From Desulfobacterales bacterium (lineage in GTDB: Bacteria; Desulfobacterota; Desulfobacteria; Desulfobacterales; JANQIE01), in contig JANQIE010000016.1 of the NCBI GenBank assembly GCA_028282295.1, positions 1 through 37,279 on the forward strand: 37,279 bases of DNA. The letters run 5' to 3'. The position numbers were made by a program, and so were the translations under genes. Positions 6,780 through 15,505 of this stretch are shown here, piece after piece. A model generated the notes under the pieces. The model was given only the letters and a program-made list of their open reading frames with translations, searched no databases and was not told the origin of the DNA. Each line of letters starts with the position of its first letter. Within the stretch, counting starts at the first letter, position 1.

Positions 6780-9521
6780 ATGACTGTGAATGCTTTTTTT
6801 GATCAAACCCAAAAGCGGATAAAAGCCCTTGAAGCCGAGTTGGCGGCGCTGAAATGTGGCCCAGGCAAACCCCGGGATATTTTTGCACAGGTCGTGGCGG
6901 TCGCGACTATCGGAATTTCGGTCTATGATGCCGGCGGCCGGTGCATCGAATCCAACGAGGCGATGGGACACATCATCGGCGCGGCGCGGGCGCAGGTTCT
7001 GGCCCAGAATTTTCATCACATCGGCTCATGGAAGGTATCCGGTCTTTACGATTGCGCCATGAGCGCCCTGGAACAAAACACCGTTAAGCGTCATGTTGTC
7101 CATACCCGGTCTTCATTCGGCCGCAAGGTCGCATTGGATTGTCATCTGGTTCCGTTTACTGCCGATGCCAAACCGTACTTGATGCTGATGGTCAACGATA
7201 TCAGTGAGCAAACCAAGGCTGAGGAGAAATTGCGTCGCAGTGAATTGCGATACCGGCGGATTTTTGAAAGTACCTCCGATTTGATCTGGGCGACTGATTC
7301 ACAGGGCGGGCATATTCATACCAATCAGGCGATTGAGTCCATCCTGGGATATGCGGCCGGCGAGGTGCGCGATGCGGCCCTGGTCAGCTTCATCCATCCG
7401 GATGACCGTGAAAAATGTGAGCGTCTATTTGAAAAAGCCGCCAGGCAAGGGCGGGGCTGGCAAGGCTCGGTGTTGCGCTGGCAGCACAAGGACGGCCGGA
7501 CCGTTTACTTGGAGAGCAGCGCCGAGCCGCACTTCGATGAGCATGGCGCGATAAGCGGATTTGCCGGCATTGAGCGCGATTTGACGGACCGCCTGCTGGT
7601 GGAACGGACTCAGAAGACGTCTGATGAAATTGTCAAGGCGATTCCATCGGGTCTTTTTATTTATCGCCACGAACAGGATGACCGGCTGACTCTGATTGGC
7701 GGCAATCCTGCCGCTGAGAAGCTGACCGGCGTGAAACTCGACCGGCATATTGGTGAGGAGTTCAATAAGCTTTGGCCCGAAGCCCTGGCCGATGGGATTT
7801 TTGATCGGTTTTTAACCGTGGCCAAAACCGGAGAACCCTTCACCTGTGAAGAACTTGTTTATAAGGATGAGAAGGTCGACGGCGCCTTCAAGGTCACGAC
7901 GGTCAGCCTGCCCGACCATAAACTGGCCGTTGCCTTTGAAGATATCACCGAGCGCGTCAGAACCGCCAAGGCGCTCAAGGCAAGTGAAAAACGCTACCGG
8001 GAGATCTTCAACTCCATCACCGATGTGTTCTACCGCACCGATATGGACGGCACGATCCAAATTGTGTCTCCCTCATGCCGTAAGATTTTCGGTTATGCAC
8101 CCGAAGAGGTGATCGGTACGAACGTCCGCGATTACCATGTCGACTCATCGCGCCGGGCGGAATTTGTAAAACTGCTGATTGCCAGACATGAGGTGATTGA
8201 TTTCGAATCCGCCCTCAAGGGCAAGGGCGGCCGGGTGGTGTGGGTTTCGACCAATGCGCAGTATTATACTGATGGGCGGGGACGGATCGCGGGGGTGCAG
8301 GGTATTTCGCGCGATATCACCGATCGCCGCAAGGCGGATGCGGAAAAACAGGAATTGGAAGCTCAGCTTCGCCAAGCCCACAAGATGGAGGCCATCGGCA
8401 CATTGGCCGGTGGTATCGCCCATGACTTCAACAATATTCTGGGAATCATCATCGGCAATACCGAGCTGGCTATGGATGATGTCCCCGAGCAGCATTCGGC
8501 TTGGGACAATTTAAAGGAAATCCGTATCGCCGCCACCCGTGCGCGTGATGTCGTCAAGCAACTGCTGGCGTTCAGCCGCAAAACCGAACGTACATTCAAA
8601 CCCGAGCCGGTTGTGCCGATTGTTACCGAGACGCTCAAGCTGCTCAGAGCCACCTTACCGCAGAATATCGAGATCCAACGAACCATTGACAGCGCCGTGC
8701 CGTTTATATTGGGCGATGCGACGCAGATCCATCAGGTTCTGTTGAATCTGTGCACCAACGCCGCGCATGCCATGGCAGAAAACGGGGGTACCTTGACCGT
8801 TGAGGTGGCAATGTGCCAATTTGGCCGGGGCGAACTCTCGGCGGGCCTGGAACTGGCGCCCGGCGCGTATGTGTGGATGCGCGTGCGGGATACCGGCATC
8901 GGGATACCGCGCGAGGATTTGGACCGCATTTTCGATCCTTATTTTACGACCAAGGAGGTGGGCAAGGGATCCGGCATGGGGCTGTCCATCGTACACGGAA
9001 TTGTGCGGGCGCATGGCGGCGGGTGTCATGTCGATAGTATCATGGGACAGGGAACGGTTTTCGATCTTTATTTTCCCGCTATCGCCCCTGAAATTGAAAA
9101 TCCTGCGGATCCGGTGGAAAACAAAAAAATACCTGGAGGGCGGGAGCGAATTCTGTTCGTTGATGACGAAACGGCGATTGTCGATGTGGCCGCAAAAGCC
9201 CTCGCGCGCCTGGGCTATTTGGTAACGTGTGTCACCGATCCTGTCGCGGCCTTGACATCGTTTCAAAACGGCCCGGAAAGTTTCGATTTGGTTATCACGG
9301 ATATGTCCATGCCGAAGATGACCGGTGATCGACTGGCTGCCGCGATGTTCAAGATTCGTCCGGATGTACCGATTCTGCTGTGTACCGGTTTCAGTGAGCG
9401 GATCGATGCCGACAAGGCGCAGCGCATGGGGATTCGCGGTTATGTTGAAAAACCATTCGATGTGTGGGCGCTTGCCGTTGCGGTCCGCCGCACCCTTTCA
9501 AGGGCCGGCCGCGAATCCTGA
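6780..9521 (+). CDS. PAS-domain hybrid histidine kinase with C-terminal receiver
   Basis: A 913-residue cytoplasmic hybrid kinase with no membrane segment. A short coiled coil (8-26) leads into four PAS-like domains at about 35-150, 155-275, 280-395 and 403-518. HisKA follows with phospho-acceptor His548 (GGIAHDFNN), then HATPase_c with N box (NLCTNAAHAM, near 656-665), DTGIGIP (704-710) and GSGMGLS (730-736). The receiver (about 788-908) carries the acidic pair Asp795/796, phospho-acceptor Asp841 and Lys891. The kinase core closely resembles that of the gene at 10824. No response-regulator gene is adjacent, so output probably goes through a separate phosphotransfer partner. The ribosome-binding site is weak, and a MITE sits directly upstream, so expression may have been rewired. 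Signal unknown. Confidence 0.9.
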   Translation: MTVNAFFDQTQKRIKALEAELAALKCGPGKPRDIFAQVVAVATIGISVYDAGGRCIESNEAMGHIIGAARAQVLAQNFHHIGSWKVSGLYDCAMSALEQNTVKRHVVHTRSSFGRKVALDCHLVPFTADAKPYLMLMVNDISEQTKAEEKLRRSELRYRRIFESTSDLIWATDSQGGHIHTNQAIESILGYAAGEVRDAALVSFIHPDDREKCERLFEKAARQGRGWQGSVLRWQHKDGRTVYLESSAEPHFDEHGAISGFAGIERDLTDRLLVERTQKTSDEIVKAIPSGLFIYRHEQDDRLTLIGGNPAAEKLTGVKLDRHIGEEFNKLWPEALADGIFDRFLTVAKTGEPFTCEELVYKDEKVDGAFKVTTVSLPDHKLAVAFEDITERVRTAKALKASEKRYREIFNSITDVFYRTDMDGTIQIVSPSCRKIFGYAPEEVIGTNVRDYHVDSSRRAEFVKLLIARHEVIDFESALKGKGGRVVWVSTNAQYYTDGRGRIAGVQGISRDITDRRKADAEKQELEAQLRQAHKMEAIGTLAGGIAHDFNNILGIIIGNTELAMDDVPEQHSAWDNLKEIRIAATRARDVVKQLLAFSRKTERTFKPEPVVPIVTETLKLLRATLPQNIEIQRTIDSAVPFILGDATQIHQVLLNLCTNAAHAMAENGGTLTVEVAMCQFGRGELSAGLELAPGAYVWMRVRDTGIGIPREDLDRIFDPYFTTKEVGKGSGMGLSIVHGIVRAHGGGCHVDSIMGQGTVFDLYFPAIAPEIENPADPVENKKIPGGRERILFVDDETAIVDVAAKALARLGYLVTCVTDPVAALTSFQNGPESFDLVITDMSMPKMTGDRLAAAMFKIRPDVPILLCTGFSERIDADKAQRMGIRGYVEKPFDVWALAVAVRRTLSRAGRES

Positions 9522-9992
9522 GCGTCGTGCCGCAATCCGGCAATTTGCGCGCCGGGCATCCCCGGGGTAACCGTGTTTGGACACTATATCGTGGTGGGCC
9601 ATGCCCACCGCATTGATCTGTTTTGATCAGACCTGCCCTCCAGATTTTCAGAAGCGGCTGTCTTGCGGATATCCAGCTTGCATTTTGCCGCCGGCTTTAG
9701 TAAAATTACTAAATTTCAACGCGTCTGAAACACATCTCTTTTCCCGCTCCGATATCCAACCCGAACTCAAAGGACGGCAAGACGCACCTTGAGCCCTCGG
9801 GGGACCATGAATAGCGTTTGTTCAAATCTGTCGACCGTTTCAACAGCCTTTCGAAAAGTTGAAAGATAGTATCGATACATCAATATGAAATATCGCGCCT
9901 GAGCCACGCCCCGAATGCTCGAGCGCTACAGGTTTCGTATAGCGGGCGACGGCGCCGGTTTAAACCGGTTGCGAATACGGATAAGCAAATTG
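9522..9992. other. Intergenic region
   Basis: About 470 bases between the first kinase and the binding protein. A 71-codon open frame inside (9577-9792) has no ribosome-binding site or recognisable sequence, so I do not call it. GTGTTTGGACACTA at 9572-9585 may be a scrap of a MITE end. Confidence 0.35.
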
Positions 9993-10727
9993 ATGGAAGC
10001 CAATAAACAAAAAAGAAATGGTCGTCCAGCGATATGGGGACTTGTCTGTTTGGCGGTGATGGTGCTGTCCCCCACCCGCGGCGCGGCGCAATCCGATCTT
10101 CGGTTTTCAGGGATAGCCGGCTCCGTGAATCACAGGATCTGCGCGGCCATTCTTGAAAAGGTATATGCTGATCTGGGGTTTACGGTCAGTGCCCAGACTT
10201 TTCCGGCGGAAAGAGCACTTCTGACCGCCAATTCGGGTGGTTCCGACGGCGAAATACAGCGCGTTGACGGGCTCTCCGAGGTATATCCGAATTTAATCAA
10301 AGTGCCGGAATCGATCTTTTTTCTGGAGGGCTCCGCCTTTGTTAAAGACCCTCGGATTAAAATATACAAATGGGATAGTCTGAAGTCATACGTTGTCGGC
10401 ATACCGCGTGGTATCAAGTATCTTGAACGCAATACCGAAGGTATGAATCGCGTCGTGGTCGCTTCCGTCGAACAGTTGTTTTATCTGCTCGAAGCCGGGC
10501 GTGTCGAGGTGGTGGTTATTTCGACCAATTACGGTCGTGCTTTTTTAAAAAAAAATAAAATCACCGATGTCAAAATTCAAACGCCACCCATCATCAAGGT
10601 ACCGTTATATCATTACCTGCATAAAAAGCATGTGCTTCTGGTGCCCAAAGTCGCCGCCCAAATTCGGGTGTTGAAAAACAAAGGCGTGATCGACCGGATC
10701 ATTGCGCACTATAAAGAATCGGGCTAG
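9993..10727 (+). CDS. Periplasmic solute-binding protein, family 3-like
   Basis: A 244-residue secreted protein. The N-terminus has a basic head and a hydrophobic stretch (about 14-26) ending near GAAQSD, a typical signal peptide. The body fits the SBP_bac_3 amino-acid/sensor binding fold: a GSVNHRICAAILEKVYADLG-type first lobe, then DGEIQRVDGLSEVYPNLIKV and a C-terminal helix. ATG 9993 gives the cleanest signal peptide; an ATG at 9915 would add 26 residues. There is no permease or ATPase nearby. It lies 96 bases before a membrane hybrid kinase on the same strand, so I infer it presents a ligand to that kinase. Confidence 0.75.
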   Translation: MEANKQKRNGRPAIWGLVCLAVMVLSPTRGAAQSDLRFSGIAGSVNHRICAAILEKVYADLGFTVSAQTFPAERALLTANSGGSDGEIQRVDGLSEVYPNLIKVPESIFFLEGSAFVKDPRIKIYKWDSLKSYVVGIPRGIKYLERNTEGMNRVVVASVEQLFYLLEAGRVEVVVISTNYGRAFLKKNKITDVKIQTPPIIKVPLYHYLHKKHVLLVPKVAAQIRVLKNKGVIDRIIAHYKESG

Positions 10728-10750
10728 CGTCCATCCGGAAACAGCGTTTC
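10726..10750 (+). mobile_element. MITE family A, left-end fragment
   Basis: AGCGTCCATCCGGAAACAGCG matches the left terminus AGTGTCCATCCGGAAATAGC. It starts at the TAG stop of the binding-protein gene. No right end is found before the next gene. Confidence 0.5.
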
Positions 10751-10823
10751 GCGGATCAGGACGGTGGTTTCATTTCGGTCCAACAACTACTTTGGTCGAA
10801 TGGTCAAGAGGTAGTTTTACACA

Positions 10824-13460
10824 ATGGTTCACGTTTATAGACTGATCAAGAAAAGCCGGTTACCCCGGCGGCTGCTGGTGTATATTTTATCCTGCTGTTT
10901 ATTTCTCATTTTTTTGTCCACCTGCATTCAGGTGTATATCAATTATCAAAACAATCTGACGAAGATTCACACCAATCTGGACTATATTGAAAAATATACG
11001 CTTCCGGGAATCAGTAACTCGGTTTTTGCCATCGATACCGAGCAGATCGACATCCAACTGCGCGGCATCTTGAGCATGGAAGGTATTGCCTATGTGGAGG
11101 TGATCGAAGACCGTGACAACACTCAGGTGCGCGTCCGGAGAGGCGATGCCACCATCCGCCGGGACCTGCAACGAACCTTTCCTTTGGTTTACACCGCCTC
11201 AACCGTGCAGCAACGGACGTTCGGCCGGTTGACAGTGGCGGTCAGTCTGCACGACATTCGCCGCCGGCTGATTACAACCGGGCTTCTCGCGTTTGCGTAC
11301 AGCTTGATCGGTATTGGGGCGGTCGCCGCATCAATCATGATTATTTTCCATTTTGTTTTGACCCGGCGCATTGTGGCCTTGAAAGAATTTACCCAGAAGA
11401 TCAACCTGAACGCGTTGAACGTTGAATTAAATATCTATAAGAAACTGCCGGCCGAGGCCGACCAGGACGAGTTGCAACAGCTCACCGCTGCTATCGAATC
11501 CATGCGGATGCGGTTGATTGAAGGGATCAATGAACGTAACCGGACCGAAACGGCCTTGCTTGAAAGCGAATCTAGGTACCGTCAACTTTTCGATAACGAG
11601 TCCGATGCCTTGATTGTCTTCGATATCGCCTCGATGAGCATCGAGGACGTCAACAAAGCGGCCATCGATTTGTATGGCTACAGCAAAAAGGAGTTCATCG
11701 GTTTAAGCTTTGATCAGTTGGTGCTTGCGCCCAATTGGGCCAGAAATTTCAGGAAGAACATTTCAAAGTCCTCTTTTAAAAACAGCCAGTCGCCGGTGCA
11801 GCGCTTCAAGAAAAAGGACGGCACCGTTTTTAAAGGAGAAATAGTTTTAGGGCACTTTACTTCCCAAATGCGCCGCAAGGCGATCGGTGCGGTGCGGGAT
11901 ATCACCGAACGCGTTCGGGCGGCACAAGCCATCGAGACCGAAAAAGAGCGTTTGGCCGTCACCCTGCGGTCCATCGGTGACGGCGTGATCTCAACGGATG
12001 CCGGTGGAAAAATTGTGCTGATCAACGCGGTGGCCGAGCGTCTCACCGGGTGGACGCAGCGTGAAGCGATTGACGCGCCATTGGGGCGGGTATTTCATAT
12101 CATCAATGAAAAAACACGGCAGCGTTGCGCTGATCCGGTTAAAAAAGTATTGAAGTCGAATCGTATTGTCGGGTTGGCCAACGATACGGTTCTGGTGGCG
12201 CGGGACGGCACGGAAAGAATTATTGCCGACAGCGGGGCGCCGATTTGTGATAATCAGGGCAACACCATCGGTGTGGTGCTCGTGTTTCGGGACATCACGC
12301 AAAAAGCCGAGATTGAAGCCGAACTGCGTCATGCGCACAAGATGGAAGCGGTCGGCACGCTGGCCGGCGGCATCGCCCATGAATTCAACAACATGCTGGG
12401 GATCATCATCGGCAACACCGAGCTGGCCTTAGAGGACCTGGCCGAATGGCACCCGTCACGCAGCTACCTGCGGGATATCAAAGCCGCGGGGATGCGCTCA
12501 CGCGACGTTGTGCGGCAACTGTTGAGTTTCAGTCGCAAGGCGGAACAGCGCCGCAAGGCGGTCAGGATCAGCCCGACCGTGAAAGACGCCATTGCATTGC
12601 TGCGCGCGTCGATGCCGGCTTTCATCGTAATTCAAACCGATATACCCGAAAACGCGGGCATCATTAACGCCGATCCGACCCAGATTCACCAGGTCCTGAT
12701 CAACCTGGGCACCAATGCCAGCCACGCCATGGAAGAAAACGGCGGCATGCTGAAAATCAGCCTGGAAGAAGTTACGCTGGATCATTTTAAATCGCTTCAT
12801 TTCCAGGTGATGAAACCTGGCCGGTACGTCCAGTTAACGGTGAGTGACACCGGCACCGGGATAGAGCCGGGCGTGCTGGAGCGGGTATTCGATCCGTACT
12901 TTACAACCAAGGAGGTCGGCAAAGGTTCCGGTATGGGCTTGTCGATTGTGCACGGCATCGTCAAAAATCATGATGGCGCAATCTCGATCGACAGTGAACC
13001 GGGCAAGGGAACCCGCGTGAAAGTATTCTTTCCTTTGCTCGACCGTGAATCCGGGATGGAACCTATAACGCTTGACACGCTGCCTACCGGCAAGGAGTCG
13101 ATCCTGTTTGTCGACGATGAGGAATCGCTGCTGGAGATCGGCAGTAAAATCCTCGAGCGGCTCGGCTACCTGGTCGACACCCAGAGCGACCCGCTCAAGG
13201 CGTTGGGCCTGGTCAAGGAAGATCCGTCGCGATACGATCTGATAATCACGGATATGACCATGCCGCAGATTACGGGCGATAAATTCACCCGGGAAGTATT
13301 AAAAATCCAGCCGCAAATGCCGGTGATCATCTGCACCGGGTTCAGCGAGAAGATTGACAGCGATAACGCCAAACTTGTCGGCGCCAGCAGCTATATCGAA
13401 AAGCCTCTGGATACGCGCGCGTTTGCCAACGCCGTCAGGCAGGTCCTGGACCGAATTTGA
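10824..13460 (+). CDS. Membrane-bound hybrid histidine kinase with two PAS domains and receiver
   Basis: An 878-residue inner-membrane sensor kinase. TM1 is at about 17-39, a small periplasmic sensor domain at about 40-148 and TM2 at about 152-180, then a HAMP-like linker (to about 235). Two PAS domains follow (about 245-365 and 372-492), then HisKA with phospho-acceptor His519 (GGIAHEFNN), HATPase_c (NLGTNASHAM, DTGTGIE, GSGMGLS) and a receiver with Asp764/765, phospho-acceptor Asp810 and Lys860. AAGAGGTAG precedes ATG 10824. The upstream binding protein is its likely periplasmic partner. The core from His box to receiver is very like the 6780-9521 kinase, pointing to duplication with a new sensory front end. 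No DNA-binding regulator is adjacent. Confidence 0.9.
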   Translation: MVHVYRLIKKSRLPRRLLVYILSCCLFLIFLSTCIQVYINYQNNLTKIHTNLDYIEKYTLPGISNSVFAIDTEQIDIQLRGILSMEGIAYVEVIEDRDNTQVRVRRGDATIRRDLQRTFPLVYTASTVQQRTFGRLTVAVSLHDIRRRLITTGLLAFAYSLIGIGAVAASIMIIFHFVLTRRIVALKEFTQKINLNALNVELNIYKKLPAEADQDELQQLTAAIESMRMRLIEGINERNRTETALLESESRYRQLFDNESDALIVFDIASMSIEDVNKAAIDLYGYSKKEFIGLSFDQLVLAPNWARNFRKNISKSSFKNSQSPVQRFKKKDGTVFKGEIVLGHFTSQMRRKAIGAVRDITERVRAAQAIETEKERLAVTLRSIGDGVISTDAGGKIVLINAVAERLTGWTQREAIDAPLGRVFHIINEKTRQRCADPVKKVLKSNRIVGLANDTVLVARDGTERIIADSGAPICDNQGNTIGVVLVFRDITQKAEIEAELRHAHKMEAVGTLAGGIAHEFNNMLGIIIGNTELALEDLAEWHPSRSYLRDIKAAGMRSRDVVRQLLSFSRKAEQRRKAVRISPTVKDAIALLRASMPAFIVIQTDIPENAGIINADPTQIHQVLINLGTNASHAMEENGGMLKISLEEVTLDHFKSLHFQVMKPGRYVQLTVSDTGTGIEPGVLERVFDPYFTTKEVGKGSGMGLSIVHGIVKNHDGAISIDSEPGKGTRVKVFFPLLDRESGMEPITLDTLPTGKESILFVDDEESLLEIGSKILERLGYLVDTQSDPLKALGLVKEDPSRYDLIITDMTMPQITGDKFTREVLKIQPQMPVIICTGFSEKIDSDNAKLVGASSYIEKPLDTRAFANAVRQVLDRI

Positions 13461-13469
13461 TCTTGCGGA

Positions 13470-14360
13470 TTAGATCGCCTTGTGTTTGTAGTACAACAAG
13501 CGTACCAGCCCGTCGGCCAATCCGATTTGCGGCACGGCCATGCGTTCGATCCCGCCCCATTTCATGACCGACAAATAGATCCGCAAGGCCGGAACAATCA
13601 CGTCGGCACGATCCGGTTTAAGCCCCAACTGCGTAATTCTTTCCGCTACGGTGAACGATTTTAGAAGCTGGCGGACCCGTTTGAGTTGATTGTAGCCGAC
13701 GCGGTCTTTGTCGGCCGTTTTCGCCATCCGCACCAGTTTGTTGATATTGCCGCCGCTGCCGATGGCGTCAACACGTCTAAACCCCATGGTGTGTGTGCGC
13801 ATCCATTGCTTCAGCGCCTGCCACGACGAATTTTGCACCAATTCGTTCAACAGCCGAATGGTGCCGATGTTAAATGAGGCGGATTGGGTTGTGTTGTGAG
13901 CGAAAAGGGTGACCTCGGTGCTGCCGCCGCCGACATCCACATATACCGTGGCCGAGTTTTTCTGCAAATTGTTCCAGTTGCGATTGGCGAACAGGATTTC
14001 AGCTTCTTCCTGCCCTTGGATAATTTCGATGTCGATGTCCGTGTGCTTGCGAATTGCTTCGCAAACAACGGAACCGTTTTGGGCCTCGCGCATGGCGGAC
14101 GTCGCACATGCCCGAAATGCAAGCGGTTGGTAAGCTTTGATGAGCTGCGCGAAACCGGCAATGGTATGGGTTAATCTGCCGGCGGTATCCTCGGAAAAAC
14201 GGCCCTGGGTAAAAGCCTCCTGTCCAAGCCGTAGCGGCATTCGGATTAAAGATGTTTTTTTGAAATAGGGGCCGTGCTCGGTTTCGAACACGCCCGCAAG
14301 CAGCAATCTAACCGCATTGGAACCGATATCAATGGCTGCATATTTCTGGTTGGTTTCCAT
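13470..14360 (-). CDS. Ppx/GppA-type phosphatase (exopolyphosphatase-like)
   Basis: A 296-residue ASKHA-fold protein. The phosphate-1 motif AAIDIGSNAVRLLLAGV is at the N-terminus, and the phosphate-2 loop is VYVDVGGGSTEVTLF near 130-145. It is about the size of the short Ppx/GppA proteins and lacks the C-terminal HD-like domain of E. coli Ppx. The substrate could be polyphosphate or (p)ppGpp pentaphosphate. ATG 14360 is preceded by ACAGGAC and places the phosphate motif at the extreme N-terminus as usual; a frame opening at 14444 is less likely. It lies downstream of the SixA-like gene on the same strand and close to divergent ppk1, so polyphosphate turnover is the natural reading. Confidence 0.88.
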   Translation of the reverse strand: METNQKYAAIDIGSNAVRLLLAGVFETEHGPYFKKTSLIRMPLRLGQEAFTQGRFSEDTAGRLTHTIAGFAQLIKAYQPLAFRACATSAMREAQNGSVVCEAIRKHTDIDIEIIQGQEEAEILFANRNWNNLQKNSATVYVDVGGGSTEVTLFAHNTTQSASFNIGTIRLLNELVQNSSWQALKQWMRTHTMGFRRVDAIGSGGNINKLVRMAKTADKDRVGYNQLKRVRQLLKSFTVAERITQLGLKPDRADVIVPALRIYLSVMKWGGIERMAVPQIGLADGLVRLLYYKHKAI

Positions 14361-14465
14361 TTCGCATGTCCTGTCGATTGCGGGGGCCCGATTGCCGTAA
14401 CCCCGGGCTGACGCCGTTATTCGAGTCTTTGGCGCGTGATTCAATGCGGTTGGGAGCGGTTCACG

Positions 14466-14960
14466 TCAGGGGCGGTTTTTAGGAAAGTCGTAGTGAACAT
14501 CGACGGGGGAGGCTGTTTTCAACTGATCCCATCGGTCGCACGCAAACCGCAACGCCGCCACCGCACAGGTCGGCAGGTTGTCCACCCTTGGGGTCAACCA
14601 GTAATTGGCCAGCAGAGTAAATCCCGGATTGTGTCCGACCAGGGCCACCCGGTTCCAGTGAGGATTCAGCGCCTCGATAATTGTGATAATTTCGGCGTCG
14701 GAGGCGTGAAAAAGGTCCTGGTTCAACGTAATAGCCGCCTCCGGCAAACCGCATTGCCGATAGATCGCCTGGGCCGTGCGCAACGCGCGCAGGGCCGGGC
14801 TGCAAATGGTCCGGTCCGGCGCAAAGCCGCGTTCGGCCAGTCGTTTGCCCATCATCGGCGCGTCACGATTACCGCGTTTGTTCAAAGGGCGATCTTCATC
14901 ACTAAGGTCGGTATAACGCCAGCTCGATTTGGCGTGGCGAATCAAGGTCAAGGTTTTCAT
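14466..14960 (-). CDS. sixA: SixA-like histidine phosphatase
   Basis: A 164-residue histidine-phosphatase (phosphoglycerate mutase-like) protein. The catalytic RHA motif is Arg8-His9 in LIRHAKSSW, typical of the SixA group, and the second histidine is His110 in ALVGHNPG. SixA removes phosphate from phosphohistidine on phosphotransfer domains or PTS proteins. That activity is plausible here because three hybrid kinases are encoded in this window. Its ATG overlaps the TGA of the small upstream gene (ATGA), so the two are translationally coupled. Confidence 0.87.
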   Translation of the reverse strand: MKTLTLIRHAKSSWRYTDLSDEDRPLNKRGNRDAPMMGKRLAERGFAPDRTICSPALRALRTAQAIYRQCGLPEAAITLNQDLFHASDAEIITIIEALNPHWNRVALVGHNPGFTLLANYWLTPRVDNLPTCAVAALRFACDRWDQLKTASPVDVHYDFPKNRP

Positions 14961-15142
14961 TCGGGCGACCCTTTGGCAAATTTATAGGGTTTGCACAGGT
15001 TGGCTTTTAGTTTGGATACGCGGGCACATTTCTCACAGATGTATTTGGGATTGGCGACCAGGCTATAAATCGCATCAAGGTTTTTCTTCAGATCATCCTT
15101 GCCCCATTTACAAAATGATTTTTTTTTCAGCTTTTTATCCAT
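14957..15142 (-). CDS. Small lysine-rich CxxC protein
   Basis: A 61-residue hypothetical protein. The N-terminus is very basic (MDKKLKKKSFCKWGKDDLKK) and the C-terminal half has YICEKCARV followed by NLCKP, so four cysteines could bind a metal. ATG 15142 follows a strong GGAGGG. It overlaps the sixA start by four bases, so it is the first gene of the sixA-ppx operon. Function unknown; the operon suggests a link to phosphatase or polyphosphate metabolism, for example through polyanion binding by the lysines, which is speculation. Confidence 0.7.
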   Translation of the reverse strand: MDKKLKKKSFCKWGKDDLKKNLDAIYSLVANPKYICEKCARVSKLKANLCKPYKFAKGSPE

Positions 15143-15192
15143 GGGCCCTCCAGATTCGCGCACTTGATGGGTGCGTTTGGATTTGAGTGGGC

Positions 15193-15222
15193 ATATTAAT
15201 TTCAATTAATTGATTCTGTCAA
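15193..15222 (-). promoter_or_regulatory. Predicted promoter of the CxxC-sixA-ppx operon
   Basis: On the minus strand TTGACA (15217-15222) is followed after 18 bases by TAATAT (15193-15198). It lies about 50 bases before the ATG of the small CxxC gene. Confidence 0.5.
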
Positions 15223-15265
15223 TTGATTTGAGCTCGTGCCGAATCCAAGGCGGTGACCCCGACAC

Positions 15266-15295
15266 ATTCTAACCGTATTCTAACAATCTGCTGTT
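15266..15295 (+). promoter_or_regulatory. 11-bp-period direct repeats, possible Pho-type box
   Basis: ATTCTAAC occurs at 15266-15273 and again at 15277-15284, exactly one 11-bp turn apart, with a weaker third unit at 15289-15295. PhoB and PhoP sites are direct repeats with this period, although the base sequence is not the enteric consensus. The divergent genes here are polyphosphate kinase and a phosphatase operon. Confidence 0.35.
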
Positions 15296-15326
15296 AAAAG
15301 AGAGAGCCGGACATTGTTATTAACTC

Positions 15327-15468
15327 GTGCCCATCCGGAAATAGTAGATTTTGGTTCCCGGCAAGGCCCGAGCATTTTTAAAATCGCAGGCATAGCAGGC
15401 TATGTCGAGGATTTTAAAAATGCGAGAACGCCGCCGGGGGCCAAAATCTACTATTTCCGGATGGGCAC
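15327..15468 (+). mobile_element. MITE family A, intact copy with 6-bp target duplication
   Basis: The 142-base element is bounded by perfect 28-bp inverted repeats beginning GTGCCCATCCGGAAATAGTA. Exact TAACTC duplications flank it (15321-15326 and 15469-15474). Interior GATTTTAAAAATG pairs with CATTTTTAAAATC. It separates the possible Pho-type box from the ppk1 start at 15506 and therefore lies in the ppk1 promoter or leader. Confidence 0.88.
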
Positions 15469-15505
15469 TAACTCGAATTTCTGGAGCTGCAGGGATTACT
15501 TTACT

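Noticed and set aside
9577..9792. 71-codon frame between the first kinase and the binding protein
   Set aside because: No ribosome-binding site and no protein-like pattern.
15314..15505. N-terminal extension of ppk1
   Set aside because: The extension is a translation of the MITE; the same peptide pattern (HPEIVDFG) appears wherever the element is read, and PPK1 homologues start near the later ATG.
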